From positions 1 to 34,974 of the forward strand of contig WTJP01000115.1 in the NCBI GenBank assembly GCA_011526275.1: DNA of 34,974 nucleotides, given 5' to 3'. Positions 24,804-32,937 of this stretch are shown here, piece after piece. Below the pieces are notes generated by a model, which worked only from the letters and a program-made list of their open reading frames with translations, was not told the DNA's origin and searched no databases. The translations under genes and the position numbers were made by a program. Position 1 is the first letter of the stretch; every line of letters begins with the position of its first letter. The stretch is from Candidatus Arcticimaribacter sp. Its GTDB lineage: Bacteria; Bacteroidota; Bacteroidia; Flavobacteriales; Flavobacteriaceae.

Positions 24804-26489
24804 TTAAAACTTGATGTCCTTTATCCGCAGTTGTAGGGAAATGTTTCCGTTCCACTCGTTTTCGTCTAGGGTATAGAGCAGTTCAAAGGGCGCACCAGAT
24901 TGGATGGCTTGGTAATGTTCTGCAAGGCCAAAACCTATCCCCACAAGTTTGCCTTTTTTAGTTGCAACGGAAAGGCGTAAATGACTTTGATCTTTTCCCA
25001 CCACGCGACTTTCGCCACTGTCATAGCAATTCGCACTGTGAAACACAGGACGCATGTTCTGCGGCCCAAAAGGAGCCATTTGTTCGACAATGCGATAAAG
25101 TTTGTGATCGACCGCATTGATGTCTATGGACAGGTCATATTTTAAAACCGCTTCTTTCTGTTCGGGTAAAATGCGGCTCGCCACAGCCTTTTCAAAGGCT
25201 TGTTTAAAATCGTCTAACTGTGTTCCCGCTAGGGTAAGACCAGCAGCGTATTTGTGCCCTCCAAACTGTATCATATATTCGGAACAGGCGTCCAAGGCTT
25301 CATATACATTAAAGCCTTTTACGGAACGCACCGAACCTACATAATTTTCACCCGATCGAGTGAGTACCACTGTTGGGCGGTAATGTGTTTCTGTCAAGCG
25401 AGAAGCAACAATCCCCAAAACGCCTTTATGCCAATCGTCGTGAAAGACCACAGTCGCCGGATGGTTTTCTTCTCCTCTTTCCTCAATTTGGGCAAGCGCT
25501 TCTTTGGTGATGCGTTCATCGGTTGCCCTGCGTTCGGTATTAAAATTTTCTATGGCCTCACCAATGGTTTTGACATTGGTAGGGGAGTCACTAAGGAGTA
25601 ATTGAGCTGCGGTTAGGGCGTGGTCCATCCGCCCAGCCGCATTAATGCGTGGAGCGACTTTAAAGACCAAATCGGTCACTGTAAGCGGTTTTTTCAATTG
25701 CTCGATAAAGCCTTTGATGCCTAATCGCGGAGCTTCGCGCAATTGCTTCACCCCAAAATAACACAGGCTGCGGTTTTCCCCAACCATGGGAACGATATCA
25801 GCGGCGATTGCTGTGGCTACCAAATCGAGGTAAGGGTAAAGGGTGTCATCGCTTTTGCCTTGTTTTTGGTGAAGAGCCTGAATGAGCTTAAAGCCTATTC
25901 CACAGCCGCAAAGTTCGTCGAAAGGATAGGAACAGTCGGAACGTTTTGGGTCGAGTACTGCTACTGCATCGGGGAGTTCCGCTCCGGGTAAGTGGTGGTC
26001 ACAAATAATGAAATCAATCCCCTTTGCTTTGGCATAGGCTACTTTTTCTACAGCTTTGATTCCACAATCTAAAGCAATAATTAGGCTGATCCCTTCTTCT
26101 TCTGCTTTGTCGATACCGCGGTAGGAAATGCCATAGCCTTCAGTATATCGGTCTGGAATATAAGGGGTAACCTTGGTTGTGGTTTCTTTGAGATAAGAAG
26201 TCATTAAGGCTACGGATGTTGTCCCATCGACATCGTAATCCCCATAAACCATAATATTTTCTTGCCTTTCCCATGCCTGTTCAATGCGGGCAACGGCTTT
26301 GTCCATGTCGCGCATCAAAAAAGGATCGTGCAAATGCTTCCACTGTGGACGGAAAAAGTGCTTGGCGGTATCGAAGTCTTCAATCCCCCGCTGAGCGAGT
26401 AATTTGGCCACCACAGCAGTCACGCCTAATTGCTGCTGCAATTGCTTTACCCCTTCTTGATTTGGCTCTATAATGGCTTCCCAGCGCAT
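24804..26489 (-). CDS. recJ: Single-stranded-DNA-specific exonuclease RecJ
   Basis: RecJ is a 5'-3' ssDNA exonuclease used in recombination, mismatch and base-excision repair. The 561-residue protein carries the DHH phosphoesterase motifs GDYDVDG (83-89), DCG (141-143), CDHHLPG (163-169) and DLVATAIAADIVP (222-234). The DHHA1 domain contains GRMDH (286-290) and an FGGHKYAAG motif (near 390). A C-terminal OB-like domain follows. It is the last gene of a minus-strand unit; its ATG lies 2 bp after the rsmI stop, implying co-translation. Confidence 0.96.
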   Translation of the reverse strand: MRWEAIIEPNQEGVKQLQQQLGVTAVVAKLLAQRGIEDFDTAKHFFRPQWKHLHDPFLMRDMDKAVARIEQAWERQENIMVYGDYDVDGTTSVALMTSYLKETTTKVTPYIPDRYTEGYGISYRGIDKAEEEGISLIIALDCGIKAVEKVAYAKAKGIDFIICDHHLPGAELPDAVAVLDPKRSDCSYPFDELCGCGIGFKLIQALHQKQGKSDDTLYPYLDLVATAIAADIVPMVGENRSLCYFGVKQLREAPRLGIKGFIEQLKKPLTVTDLVFKVAPRINAAGRMDHALTAAQLLLSDSPTNVKTIGEAIENFNTERRATDERITKEALAQIEERGEENHPATVVFHDDWHKGVLGIVASRLTETHYRPTVVLTRSGENYVGSVRSVKGFNVYEALDACSEYMIQFGGHKYAAGLTLAGTQLDDFKQAFEKAVASRILPEQKEAVLKYDLSIDINAVDHKLYRIVEQMAPFGPQNMRPVFHSANCYDSGESRVVGKDQSHLRLSVATKKGKLVGIGFGLAEHYQAIQSGAPFELLYTLDENEWNGNISLQLRIKDIKF

Positions 26490-26491
26490 GT

Positions 26492-27169
26492 TTATTTCTT
26501 AGGTTTTCCGCTTAGGCACAACACAAATTCCCCTTTGGGTGCTTTTTGGTTGAAATGGGCAATGGCCGCTGCAAGGGTCCCCCGAAAGGTCTCCTCGTGA
26601 AGTTTCGTCAATTCTCTAGAAATGGAGATTTGACGCTCCTCGCCACACAAGGTTTGCAATTGTGTTAATGTCTTGAGTAGTTTGTGTGGAGACTCATAAA
26701 GAATGGTCGTGCGTTCTTCTTCGGCAATTTTCTCTAAACGGCTTTGTCTTCCTTTCTTAGGAGGTAAAAAGGCTTCAAAAACAAAGCGGTCGTTGGGCAA
26801 GCCGCTTTGCACTAAGGCAGGAACAAAGGCAGTTGCACCGGGCAAACACTCTACAGCAATATCATTGGCTAAGGCTTCACGCACAAGTAAAAACCCCGGA
26901 TCGGAAATGGCTGGTGTGCCGGCATCGGAAATGACCGCAATGGATTTGCCTAGTCCCAATTGCTGAATGATGTGGGGCAAGGTCGAATGCTCGTTGTGCA
27001 TATGATGACTTTGCAGCGGGGTACTGATCTCGTAGTGCTGCAACAATTTTTTACTGGTCCGGGTGTCTTCTGCCAAAATTAAATCCACAGCTTCCAATAC
27101 CTCTAGCGCACGAAGGCTTATGTCTTTAAGGTTCCCAATAGGGGTTGGAACAAGGTAGAGTTTGGCCAT
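26492..27169 (-). CDS. rsmI: 16S rRNA (cytidine-1402-2'-O)-methyltransferase, short form
   Basis: RsmI methylates the ribose of C1402 in the decoding centre of 16S rRNA using SAM. The 225-residue protein has the tetrapyrrole-methylase-type fold, with PTPIGNLKDIS (8-18), AEDTR (33-37), SDAGTPAISDPG (81-92), CLPGATAFVPAL (108-119), ESPHKL and SRELTKLHEE. It ends soon after the catalytic fold, about 60 residues short of E. coli RsmI and without its small C-terminal domain; this short form is usual in Bacteroidota. The ATG follows the TAA of the DoxX-like gene directly. Confidence 0.95.
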   Translation of the reverse strand: MAKLYLVPTPIGNLKDISLRALEVLEAVDLILAEDTRTSKKLLQHYEISTPLQSHHMHNEHSTLPHIIQQLGLGKSIAVISDAGTPAISDPGFLLVREALANDIAVECLPGATAFVPALVQSGLPNDRFVFEAFLPPKKGRQSRLEKIAEEERTTILYESPHKLLKTLTQLQTLCGEERQISISRELTKLHEETFRGTLAAAIAHFNQKAPKGEFVLCLSGKPKK

Positions 27170-27526
27170 TTATGTGCGTACCTGATCTTTGTAATAATAG
27201 GAAACAAACAAGAGTGTAATGGGTACTAAAACGCCCCATTGTTCGCCGTCGTTAATCATGTAGTGCGCCATAAAGGCAAGCAAGAAATCATAAAACAGTC
27301 CAGCATAGGCCCAGTCGGTCAATCGCTTGAAACGGTTGTTCAAGATGGTCCCTACGGCCAAAAGTTTAGCAATACTAACGAACGTAATTAAATAGGTGGG
27401 GTAGCCCAATTTGGCATACTCTTCCATAGGGTGTTCGTTGTCGATGAATGGGACAATCCCACTGATAAGCATGGCGACACACAATAAAAGGGTCGTCGCC
27501 CAATAGAGAATTCGTTTGGTTTTCAT
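27170..27526 (-). CDS. DoxX-like four-helix membrane protein
   Basis: The 118-residue inner-membrane protein has four hydrophobic segments (about 8-27, 43-62, 71-88 and 97-110) and the DoxX-like pattern: ISGIVPFID near helix 1, YPTYLITFVSIAKLLAVGTIL in helix 2, and WAYAGLFYDFLLAFMAHY in helix 3. The biochemical role of DoxX-like proteins is mostly unknown. ATG at 27526 is chosen; the longer frame would run 17 residues into the preceding gene's 3' end. The start lies 10 bp after the upstream hypothetical gene, and the stop abuts the rsmI ATG. Confidence 0.82.
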   Translation of the reverse strand: MKTKRILYWATTLLLCVAMLISGIVPFIDNEHPMEEYAKLGYPTYLITFVSIAKLLAVGTILNNRFKRLTDWAYAGLFYDFLLAFMAHYMINDGEQWGVLVPITLLFVSYYYKDQVRT

Positions 27527-27536
27527 TTGTTTAATT

Positions 27537-28133
27537 TTAAAAATTAGACTCAAGGCATTTGAGGAAACGAAGCTCAAAGGCTTCTTTCCCTTCCCAATGG
27601 TTGTAATCGGGTTTAATCATGTTTTCGATAAAGAGGTGGGCTTCGTCCCAAGACCCAAGGGTTTGTACTTGTGAAATGACGCGTTGGAAATCTTCGGCGC
27701 TTCCGTCAAAAAGATTTTTGATGAAGGCCAAGCGATCGTTGAGGCCAATCTGTATGCCTTTGCCCAAGACATCGTTCAGGTTTCGCGGTGCTTCCGCTTC
27801 TTGTGAAGGAGTGGCGATGGGTTCTTGTTGAACTTCGGCTTCTTTCTTTACAAAAACAGGCTCGGCTACCGAGGCGAATAAATCGTCTATGGCTGCCGAC
27901 TCTTCCTCCAGAGGAAGTTCAGTAACTAATTCATTGATGGTGTCCATCAAGGGTGGAACTTCTGCGGGCTGCTCTTCTTGCACTTTTGCCTGCCCTTCCA
28001 AATGCTCCAATAGAATCAACTGTTTGTAGAGCTGCTGTACCTGTTGCAAAAGAGCAGTGGCATTGGCAGTGTCTTTTTGCGCTAAAATCTCGTGGGCAAG
28101 GCGCTCGAGTTCTTTTTTTATGGGATTAAGCAT
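27537..28133 (-). CDS. Hypothetical protein with conserved Bacteroidota C-terminal domain
   Basis: The 198-residue protein is likely cytoplasmic, with no signal peptide or membrane segment. Residues 1-50 form a Leu/Gln-rich probable coiled coil (LLQQVQQLYKQLILLEHLEG). Residues 50-115 are an acidic, Pro/Glu/Ala-rich linker. Residues 118-198 form a compact helical domain with GLNDRLAFIKNLFDG, FQRVISQVQTLGSWDEA and a W/F-rich end. I recall such C-terminal domains in uncharacterised Bacteroidota proteins (pattern N[DE]RxxFxxxLF.G). The function is unknown. It heads the unit with a DoxX-like gene, rsmI and recJ, and is divergent from tdk. Confidence 0.75.
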   Translation of the reverse strand: MLNPIKKELERLAHEILAQKDTANATALLQQVQQLYKQLILLEHLEGQAKVQEEQPAEVPPLMDTINELVTELPLEEESAAIDDLFASVAEPVFVKKEAEVQQEPIATPSQEAEAPRNLNDVLGKGIQIGLNDRLAFIKNLFDGSAEDFQRVISQVQTLGSWDEAHLFIENMIKPDYNHWEGKEAFELRFLKCLESNF

Positions 28134-28163
28134 AGAACGATTCTTAAGAACAAATTGTTTTGA

Positions 28164-28171
28164 TACCTTTG
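28164..28171 (+). promoter_or_regulatory. -7 box for tdk
   Basis: TACCTTTG matches TAnnTTTG perfectly. Transcription would start near 28178, giving a leader of about 40 nt before the ATG at 28217. A perfect palindrome TTCTTAAGAA lies upstream at 28141-28150, about where a -33 region or operator would be. Confidence 0.5.
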
Positions 28172-28183
28172 TTAGAAGGCCTT

Positions 28184-28196
28184 GGGGAATGTCCCC
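28184..28196 (+). other. Small hairpin in the tdk leader
   Basis: GGGGA-ATG-TCCCC is a perfect 5-bp inverted repeat with a 3-nt loop, between the predicted transcription start (about 28178) and the tdk ATG (28217). It is GC-rich in an otherwise AT-rich leader and could affect translation or mRNA stability. Confidence 0.35.
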
Positions 28197-28216
28197 TTTT
28201 GGGTGAAATTACAAAA

Positions 28217-28828
28217 ATGTTTTTAGAAAATACGGTAAATCAAAGTGAACAATTCGGCTGGATCGAGGTCATCTGCGGTTCCATGTTTTCTGGGAAAACC
28301 GAAGAGTTAATTCGCCGCCTAAAACGCGCCCAAATCGCCCAGCAAAAGGTGGAGATATTTAAACCGGCCATCGACACCCGTTATGATGAAGAGTTGGTTA
28401 CTTCGCACGATCAAAATCAAATTCGCTCTACCCCAGTGCCAGCCGCAGCGAACATTCCGCTTTTGGTGAACGACTGTGATGTGGTGGGTATAGACGAAGC
28501 CCAATTTTTCGATCACGAAATTGTGCAGGTGTGCAATGACCTCGCCAATCAAGGCATTCGTGTTATTGTCGCCGGACTCGACATGGACTTTAAAGGCAAC
28601 CCTTTTGGCCCAATGCCGAATTTGATGGCAACAGCAGAGTATGTAACCAAAGTCCACGCCGTGTGTACCCGCACGGGAAACTTAGCACAATACAGCTTTA
28701 GAACCGCAGCCGAAGATGACTTGGTAATGCTTGGGGAAAAAGAAGCCTATGAACCTTTGAGTCGAGCGGCATTTTTTAAGGAAAAACAAAAAGCGGAAAA
28801 AAAGAAGGCGCAAAAAAAGGACAAGTGA
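28217..28828 (+). CDS. tdk: Thymidine kinase (type II, TK1-like)
   Basis: The enzyme phosphorylates thymidine in nucleotide salvage. The 203-residue protein has the P-loop GSMFSGKT (21-28), catalytic Glu94 in GIDEAQFF, AGLDMDFKGNPFGPM (about 109-123), and the substrate lasso (about 145-165). The usual zinc-binding CxxC is CTRT (Cys150, Thr153) and no second Cys pair follows, so the zinc site is lost, as in related Bacteroidota enzymes. ATG at 28217 gives MFLENTVNQSEQFGWIEVI, typical of Flavobacterial proteins; the longer TTG-initiated frame would place its start inside the promoter box. The Lys-rich tail runs into alr with a GTGA overlap. Confidence 0.96.
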   Translation: MFLENTVNQSEQFGWIEVICGSMFSGKTEELIRRLKRAQIAQQKVEIFKPAIDTRYDEELVTSHDQNQIRSTPVPAAANIPLLVNDCDVVGIDEAQFFDHEIVQVCNDLANQGIRVIVAGLDMDFKGNPFGPMPNLMATAEYVTKVHAVCTRTGNLAQYSFRTAAEDDLVMLGEKEAYEPLSRAAFFKEKQKAEKKKAQKKDK

Positions 28829-29913
28829 CCCAACTAACCATCGATTTAAACGCCCTTGCGCACAATTACCAACAGTTGCGTAAGCTTTTGCCCCAACACA
28901 CGAAAATGATTGGGGTGGTTAAAGCCAATGCCTATGGTTTTGGCGCAATAGAAATCGCAAAACAATTGGTGGCATTGGGTTGTGAGTATCTTGCAGTAGC
29001 CTATGCACAGGAGGGAATAGCACTGCGCAAGGCTGGAATTGAAGCGCCCATTATGGTGTTTTACCCCTTGCGTGAGAATACCGACCGCTTAGTACAATAC
29101 CGCCTCGAACCTGCTTTGTATTCAACAGCCTTTATCACGGCATTTAAAACAACGGTTGAAGCCCATGGTTTAAAGGACTATCCTGTTCACTTAAAATGCA
29201 ATACGGGACTCAACCGCATTGGTTTGTCGGGAAATGAAGTGAATGACTTCTTGGATCAACTGCCCCAACTTCCCTTCCAACTCTGCAGTGTGTATTCCCA
29301 TTTAGCTGCCTCGGAAAATGAACAGCCTTGTGCATTTACCTCAGCACAAATCGACCGATTCAAGGAGCTTCAGTCCAATATTAAATCAAAGGTTGAAGCA
29401 ACACCATTTTTTCATCTTCTCAACAGTTCAGGTTGTTTCAATTATCCCGAAGCTCATTTTGATGCTGTTCGAACGGGGATTGCCCTCTATGGCTTTGCCA
29501 ATCGCAACGACTGGGATCAAACCTTAAAACCCATCGCCTCTTTATCGACTTCCATCGTGCAAATTCACACGATAAAGAAAGGGGAAAGTGTGGGCTATAA
29601 CCAAGGATGGATTGCTCCAAAAGACAGTCGAATTGCTGTTTTACCTTTGGGACACGCCGATGGGATTCAAAGGGCTTTGGGTCACGAAAAAGGTGGAGTC
29701 TGGATTCGCAACCAATGGGCACCCATTATCGGGAATGTATGTATGGATCTTTTTATGGTGGACATCAGCGAAGTTAATTGCTCCATCGGTGATCGCGCAG
29801 TACTCTTTGACCAAACGCACCCTGCCAATGTCCTTGCTGAAAAAGCAGGAACCATTTCCTATGAATTATTCACTGGATTAGGACAACGTATTGAGCGTAA
29901 ATACATCTATTAA
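28825..29913 (+). CDS. alr: Alanine racemase
   Basis: This PLP enzyme makes D-alanine for peptidoglycan. The 362-residue protein has the PLP-binding VVKANAYGFG with Lys33, KCNTGLNRIG (124-133, with Arg131), VRTGIALYG (215-223) and catalytic Tyr258 in VGYNQGW, plus GNVCMDLFMVD in the C-terminal beta domain. The start is GTG at 28825, overlapping the tdk TGA (GTGA), so translation is probably coupled. It ends 97 bp before asd. Confidence 0.97.
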   Translation: MTQLTIDLNALAHNYQQLRKLLPQHTKMIGVVKANAYGFGAIEIAKQLVALGCEYLAVAYAQEGIALRKAGIEAPIMVFYPLRENTDRLVQYRLEPALYSTAFITAFKTTVEAHGLKDYPVHLKCNTGLNRIGLSGNEVNDFLDQLPQLPFQLCSVYSHLAASENEQPCAFTSAQIDRFKELQSNIKSKVEATPFFHLLNSSGCFNYPEAHFDAVRTGIALYGFANRNDWDQTLKPIASLSTSIVQIHTIKKGESVGYNQGWIAPKDSRIAVLPLGHADGIQRALGHEKGGVWIRNQWAPIIGNVCMDLFMVDISEVNCSIGDRAVLFDQTHPANVLAEKAGTISYELFTGLGQRIERKYIY

Positions 29914-29914
29914 G

Positions 29915-29928
29915 TGTTATTTGTAACA
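29915..29928. promoter_or_regulatory. Perfect inverted repeat between alr and asd
   Basis: TGTTA-TTTG-TAACA is a perfect 5-bp inverted repeat with a 4-bp spacer, starting 1 bp after the alr stop codon. It is centred about 78 bp upstream of the predicted asd transcription start. The layout resembles operators of dimeric regulators, but the regulator is unknown. A weak terminator hairpin for alr is the alternative. Confidence 0.3.
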
Positions 29929-29962
29929 TTTTGTTGCATTTATGGTTTTTTCTTCTGCTAGG

Positions 29963-29993
29963 TTGCTGTACGTCGGGATTATACCTACTTTTG
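29963..29993 (+). promoter_or_regulatory. Promoter for asd
   Basis: TTG at 29963-29965, a 20-bp spacer and TACTTTTG at 29986-29993 fit the Bacteroidota -33/-7 consensus well. Transcription would start near 30000, about 11 nt before the ATG. This is the best-formed promoter in the window. Confidence 0.6.
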
Positions 29994-30010
29994 CCAAAAA
30001 TTAATTCAAT

Positions 30011-31006
30011 ATGAAAGTTGCCGTTGTTGGAGCTACCGGAATGGTAGGAAATGTAATGCTCAAAGTTCTCGCAGAACGAAATTTCCCCGTTACCGAACTA
30101 ATTCCCGTCGCATCAGAGCGATCGGTAGGGAAAAAAATCAGTTATCAAGGAAAAGAATTTACCGTTGTAGGGTTAAGTACAGCCGTTGAAATGCAGCCCG
30201 ATGTGGCGTTATTTTCTGCAGGGGGAGCTACTTCTTTGGAGTGGGCACCAAAATTTGCTGCAGCAGGAACAACGGTAATCGACAACTCTTCGGCTTGGCG
30301 CATGGACCCCGATAAAAAATTAATCGTTCCAGAAATCAATGCGCACTTACTTACGGCTGAAGATAAAATTATCGCCAACCCTAACTGTTCTACCATTCAA
30401 ATGCTGGTAGCATTAGCTCCTTTACACAGTGAATACGGTATTGATCGTTTGGTGATTTCGACCTACCAGTCCATTACCGGAACAGGGGTTGCCGCAGTGC
30501 AACAATTGGAGAACGAATATGAAAATAAACAGGGAGAAATGGCTTACCCTTATCCTATTCACCGCAATGCCTTGCCCCACTGTGATGTTTTTCAAGACAA
30601 CGGCTACACCAAAGAGGAAATGAAATTGGTGAAGGAGACACAAAAAATATTGGGTGACGATCAAATTCGCGTTACGGCCACTGCCATTCGCATTCCAGTA
30701 GTGGGTGGACATAGTGAATCGGTTAATGTTGAGCTTAAATCGGCTTCCTCTGTCGCCGATATTCGTCAGTTATTACACAACAGTGCAGGGGTCGTCGTTC
30801 AAGACAATCCGGAGACAAACACCTACCCCATGCCGATCTACGCTGAAGGAAAAGACGATGTGTTTGTAGGACGTATTCGTCAGGACTTCTCTCAAGAAAA
30901 CGCCTTTAACCTCTGGATTGTTTCAGACAATTTAAGAAAAGGAGCGGCAACCAATACCATTCAAATTGCAGAGTACCTGCTTGAAAACGACTTGATCGGG
31001 AACTAA
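30011..31006 (+). CDS. asd: Aspartate-semialdehyde dehydrogenase
   Basis: The enzyme reduces aspartyl phosphate to aspartate semialdehyde with NADPH. It feeds lysine/diaminopimelate, threonine and methionine synthesis and hence the cell wall. The 331-residue protein has the nucleotide-binding GATGMVG (7-13), the catalytic NPNCSTIQ with Cys126 and the base His234 in VGGHSE. Its length fits the Gram-positive/Bacteroidota-type short ASADH rather than the E. coli form. It has its own promoter and ends at a strong bidirectional terminator. A short inverted repeat (CGGGAA 30997-31002, TTCCCG 31011-31016) spans its stop codon. Confidence 0.97.
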   Translation: MKVAVVGATGMVGNVMLKVLAERNFPVTELIPVASERSVGKKISYQGKEFTVVGLSTAVEMQPDVALFSAGGATSLEWAPKFAAAGTTVIDNSSAWRMDPDKKLIVPEINAHLLTAEDKIIANPNCSTIQMLVALAPLHSEYGIDRLVISTYQSITGTGVAAVQQLENEYENKQGEMAYPYPIHRNALPHCDVFQDNGYTKEEMKLVKETQKILGDDQIRVTATAIRIPVVGGHSESVNVELKSASSVADIRQLLHNSAGVVVQDNPETNTYPMPIYAEGKDDVFVGRIRQDFSQENAFNLWIVSDNLRKGAATNTIQIAEYLLENDLIGN

Positions 31007-31028
31007 AAAATTCCCGTTCGCTTAAAAT

Positions 31029-31058
31029 AAAAAAGACCGCTGATCGCGGTCTTTTTTT
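31029..31058. terminator. Bidirectional intrinsic terminator between asd and accC
   Basis: GACCGC (31035-31040) and GCGGTC (31046-31051) form a perfect GC-rich stem with a 5-nt loop, flanked by six A on the left and seven T on the right. It can stop transcription from both strands, which suits the converging asd and accC genes. Confidence 0.88.
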
Positions 31059-31063
31059 GTGGT

Positions 31064-32401
31064 TTATTTCATTTCAAAATCCTCCATGAACTTGGTGGTA
31101 TAGTTCCCTTCGACATAGTCGGGTTCTTCCATCAGTTGACGGTGGAAAGGAATGGTGGTTTTAATCCCCTCAATGATAAATTCATCTAACGCTCGCTTCA
31201 TTTTATTGATTGCTTCTTCACGGGTTTGCGCCGTGGTAATCAATTTAGCGATCATGGAATCGTAATAAGGAGGGATAATATAACCAGAATAAACATGCGT
31301 GTCTAAACGAACACCATGTCCACCTGGGATATGTAAATTGGTGATTTTCCCGGGGGAAGGACGGAAATCGTTGTAAGGATCTTCCGCATTGATTCTACAT
31401 TCAATGGAGTGCAATTTTGGAAGGTAGTGTTTCCCCGAAATTGGAATCCCTGCAGCGACTGAAATCTGCTCACGGATTAAGTCAAAATCGATGACTTGTT
31501 CTGTAATGGGATGTTCAACTTGAATACGCGTATTCATTTCCATAAAGTAGAAGTTGCGGTGTTTATCCACTAGAAATTCTACTGTTCCTGCTCCTTCATA
31601 TTGAATGAATTCAGCTGCCTTAACAGCCGCTTCTCCCATGCGATCGCGCAAGTCGTCGGTCATAAAAGGAGAAGGGGTTTCCTCGGTCAACTTTTGGTGA
31701 CGTCGTTGCACAGAACAATCGCGTTCAGACAAATGACAGGCTTTCCCAAAACTATCGCCTACGACTTGGATTTCGATATGACGTGGCTCCTCAATGAGTT
31801 TCTCCATGTACATGCCGTCGTTTCCAAAAGAGGCCGCTGCTTCTTGACGAGCGCTTTCCCAAGCTTTTTCAAGGTCTTCTTCTTGCCAAACGGCACGCAT
31901 CCCTTTTCCTCCTCCTCCGGCTGTTGCTTTCAACATAACGGGATAACCCACTTCTTTGGCCAAGGCGAGGGTTTCTTCAAAGCTTTCCAACAAACCTTCT
32001 GAACCTGGAATGGTGGGAACTCCTGCAGCCTTCATGGTCGCTTTGGCTGAGGCCTTGTCTCCCATTTTATTAATCATTTCACTGGAAGCACCAATGAATT
32101 TGATGTCGTGTTCGGCACACATTTTAGAAAACTTAGCGTTCTCAGAAAGGAAACCGTATCCGGGGTGAATGGCATCGGCATTGGTGATTTCTGCTGCTGC
32201 GATAATGTTTGCCATCTTCAAGTAAGACTCACTACTCGATGGAGGTCCAATACACACAGCTTCATCGGCAAATTTAACGTGCAGGCTTTCTGCATCGGCT
32301 GTGGAATAAACCGCTACCGATTTGATGCCCATTTCTTTACAAGTGCGAATAACCCGCATGGCAATCTCACCGCGATTGGCAATCAATATTTTTTTAAACA
32401 T
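31064..32401 (-). CDS. accC: Acetyl-CoA carboxylase, biotin carboxylase subunit
   Basis: AccC carboxylates biotin on AccB with ATP and bicarbonate, the first half of malonyl-CoA formation. The 445-residue ATP-grasp protein has the biotin-carboxylase N-terminal ILIANRGEIAMRVIRT (6-21), glycine loop AGGGGKGM (161-168), ERDCSVQRRHQK (near 227-238) and EMNTRIQVEHP (288-298). The length is normal. It lies 22 bp downstream of accB in the fabH-accB-accC unit and is followed by the terminator at 31029-31058. Confidence 0.97.
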   Translation of the reverse strand: MFKKILIANRGEIAMRVIRTCKEMGIKSVAVYSTADAESLHVKFADEAVCIGPPSSSESYLKMANIIAAAEITNADAIHPGYGFLSENAKFSKMCAEHDIKFIGASSEMINKMGDKASAKATMKAAGVPTIPGSEGLLESFEETLALAKEVGYPVMLKATAGGGGKGMRAVWQEEDLEKAWESARQEAAASFGNDGMYMEKLIEEPRHIEIQVVGDSFGKACHLSERDCSVQRRHQKLTEETPSPFMTDDLRDRMGEAAVKAAEFIQYEGAGTVEFLVDKHRNFYFMEMNTRIQVEHPITEQVIDFDLIREQISVAAGIPISGKHYLPKLHSIECRINAEDPYNDFRPSPGKITNLHIPGGHGVRLDTHVYSGYIIPPYYDSMIAKLITTAQTREEAINKMKRALDEFIIEGIKTTIPFHRQLMEEPDYVEGNYTTKFMEDFEMK

Positions 32402-32423
32402 AAACGATTGTTTAGTGGCTAAT

Positions 32424-32924
32424 TTATGACGGGTCGATTAAGAACAAAGGCTGCTCAAATTCTACTGGTGACGAGTCGTCTACCAAAACTTTGACAATCT
32501 TTCCGCTTACTTCCGATTCAATCTCATTGAATAGCTTCATCGCCTCAATCACACAAAGAACATCTCCCTCGTTGATTTGTTGTCCAACTTCAGCAAAAAC
32601 GGGTTTGTCGGGAGAAGGTTTGCGGTAGAACGTCCCAATAATGGGTGATTTTACGGTAATGAAGTTGTCGGCCTCTTCAACTTTTGGTGCTTCGGCAGCA
32701 GGCGCTTCAGCAACCGGTGCAGCTGGTGCAGCAGCAACAGGGGCGGCAGCCATGGGCTGAGCCACTACTGGAGGCATTTGCTGTACAATGGTCGTGGTTT
32801 CTCCTGCTACTTTCCCGTCGCCTGTTTTGATGGTGATTTTTACATCGTCCATTTCCAGGTTCACTTCAGAAGCTCCTGATTTTGCGACAAATTTGATTAG
32901 GTTTTGAATTTCCTTAAGATCCAT
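32424..32924 (-). CDS. accB: Biotin carboxyl carrier protein of acetyl-CoA carboxylase
   Basis: AccB carries biotin between the carboxylase and transferase subunits. The 166-residue protein has an N-terminal domain (1-48), a flexible Ala/Pro-rich linker (about 50-80) and a C-terminal biotinyl domain with IEAMKLFNE, where Lys130 in EAMK is biotinylated. It lies between fabH (13-bp gap) and accC (22-bp gap) on the same strand. The carboxyltransferase genes accA and accD are not in this window. Confidence 0.97.
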   Translation of the reverse strand: MDLKEIQNLIKFVAKSGASEVNLEMDDVKITIKTGDGKVAGETTTIVQQMPPVVAQPMAAAPVAAAPAAPVAEAPAAEAPKVEEADNFITVKSPIIGTFYRKPSPDKPVFAEVGQQINEGDVLCVIEAMKLFNEIESEVSGKIVKVLVDDSSPVEFEQPLFLIDPS

Positions 32925-32937
32925 AAATACTATGATT

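Noticed and set aside
28160..28216. 19-residue N-terminal extension of thymidine kinase
   Set aside because: Its TTG would sit at the promoter box and upstream of the predicted transcription start, and the ATG at 28217 gives the family N-terminus.
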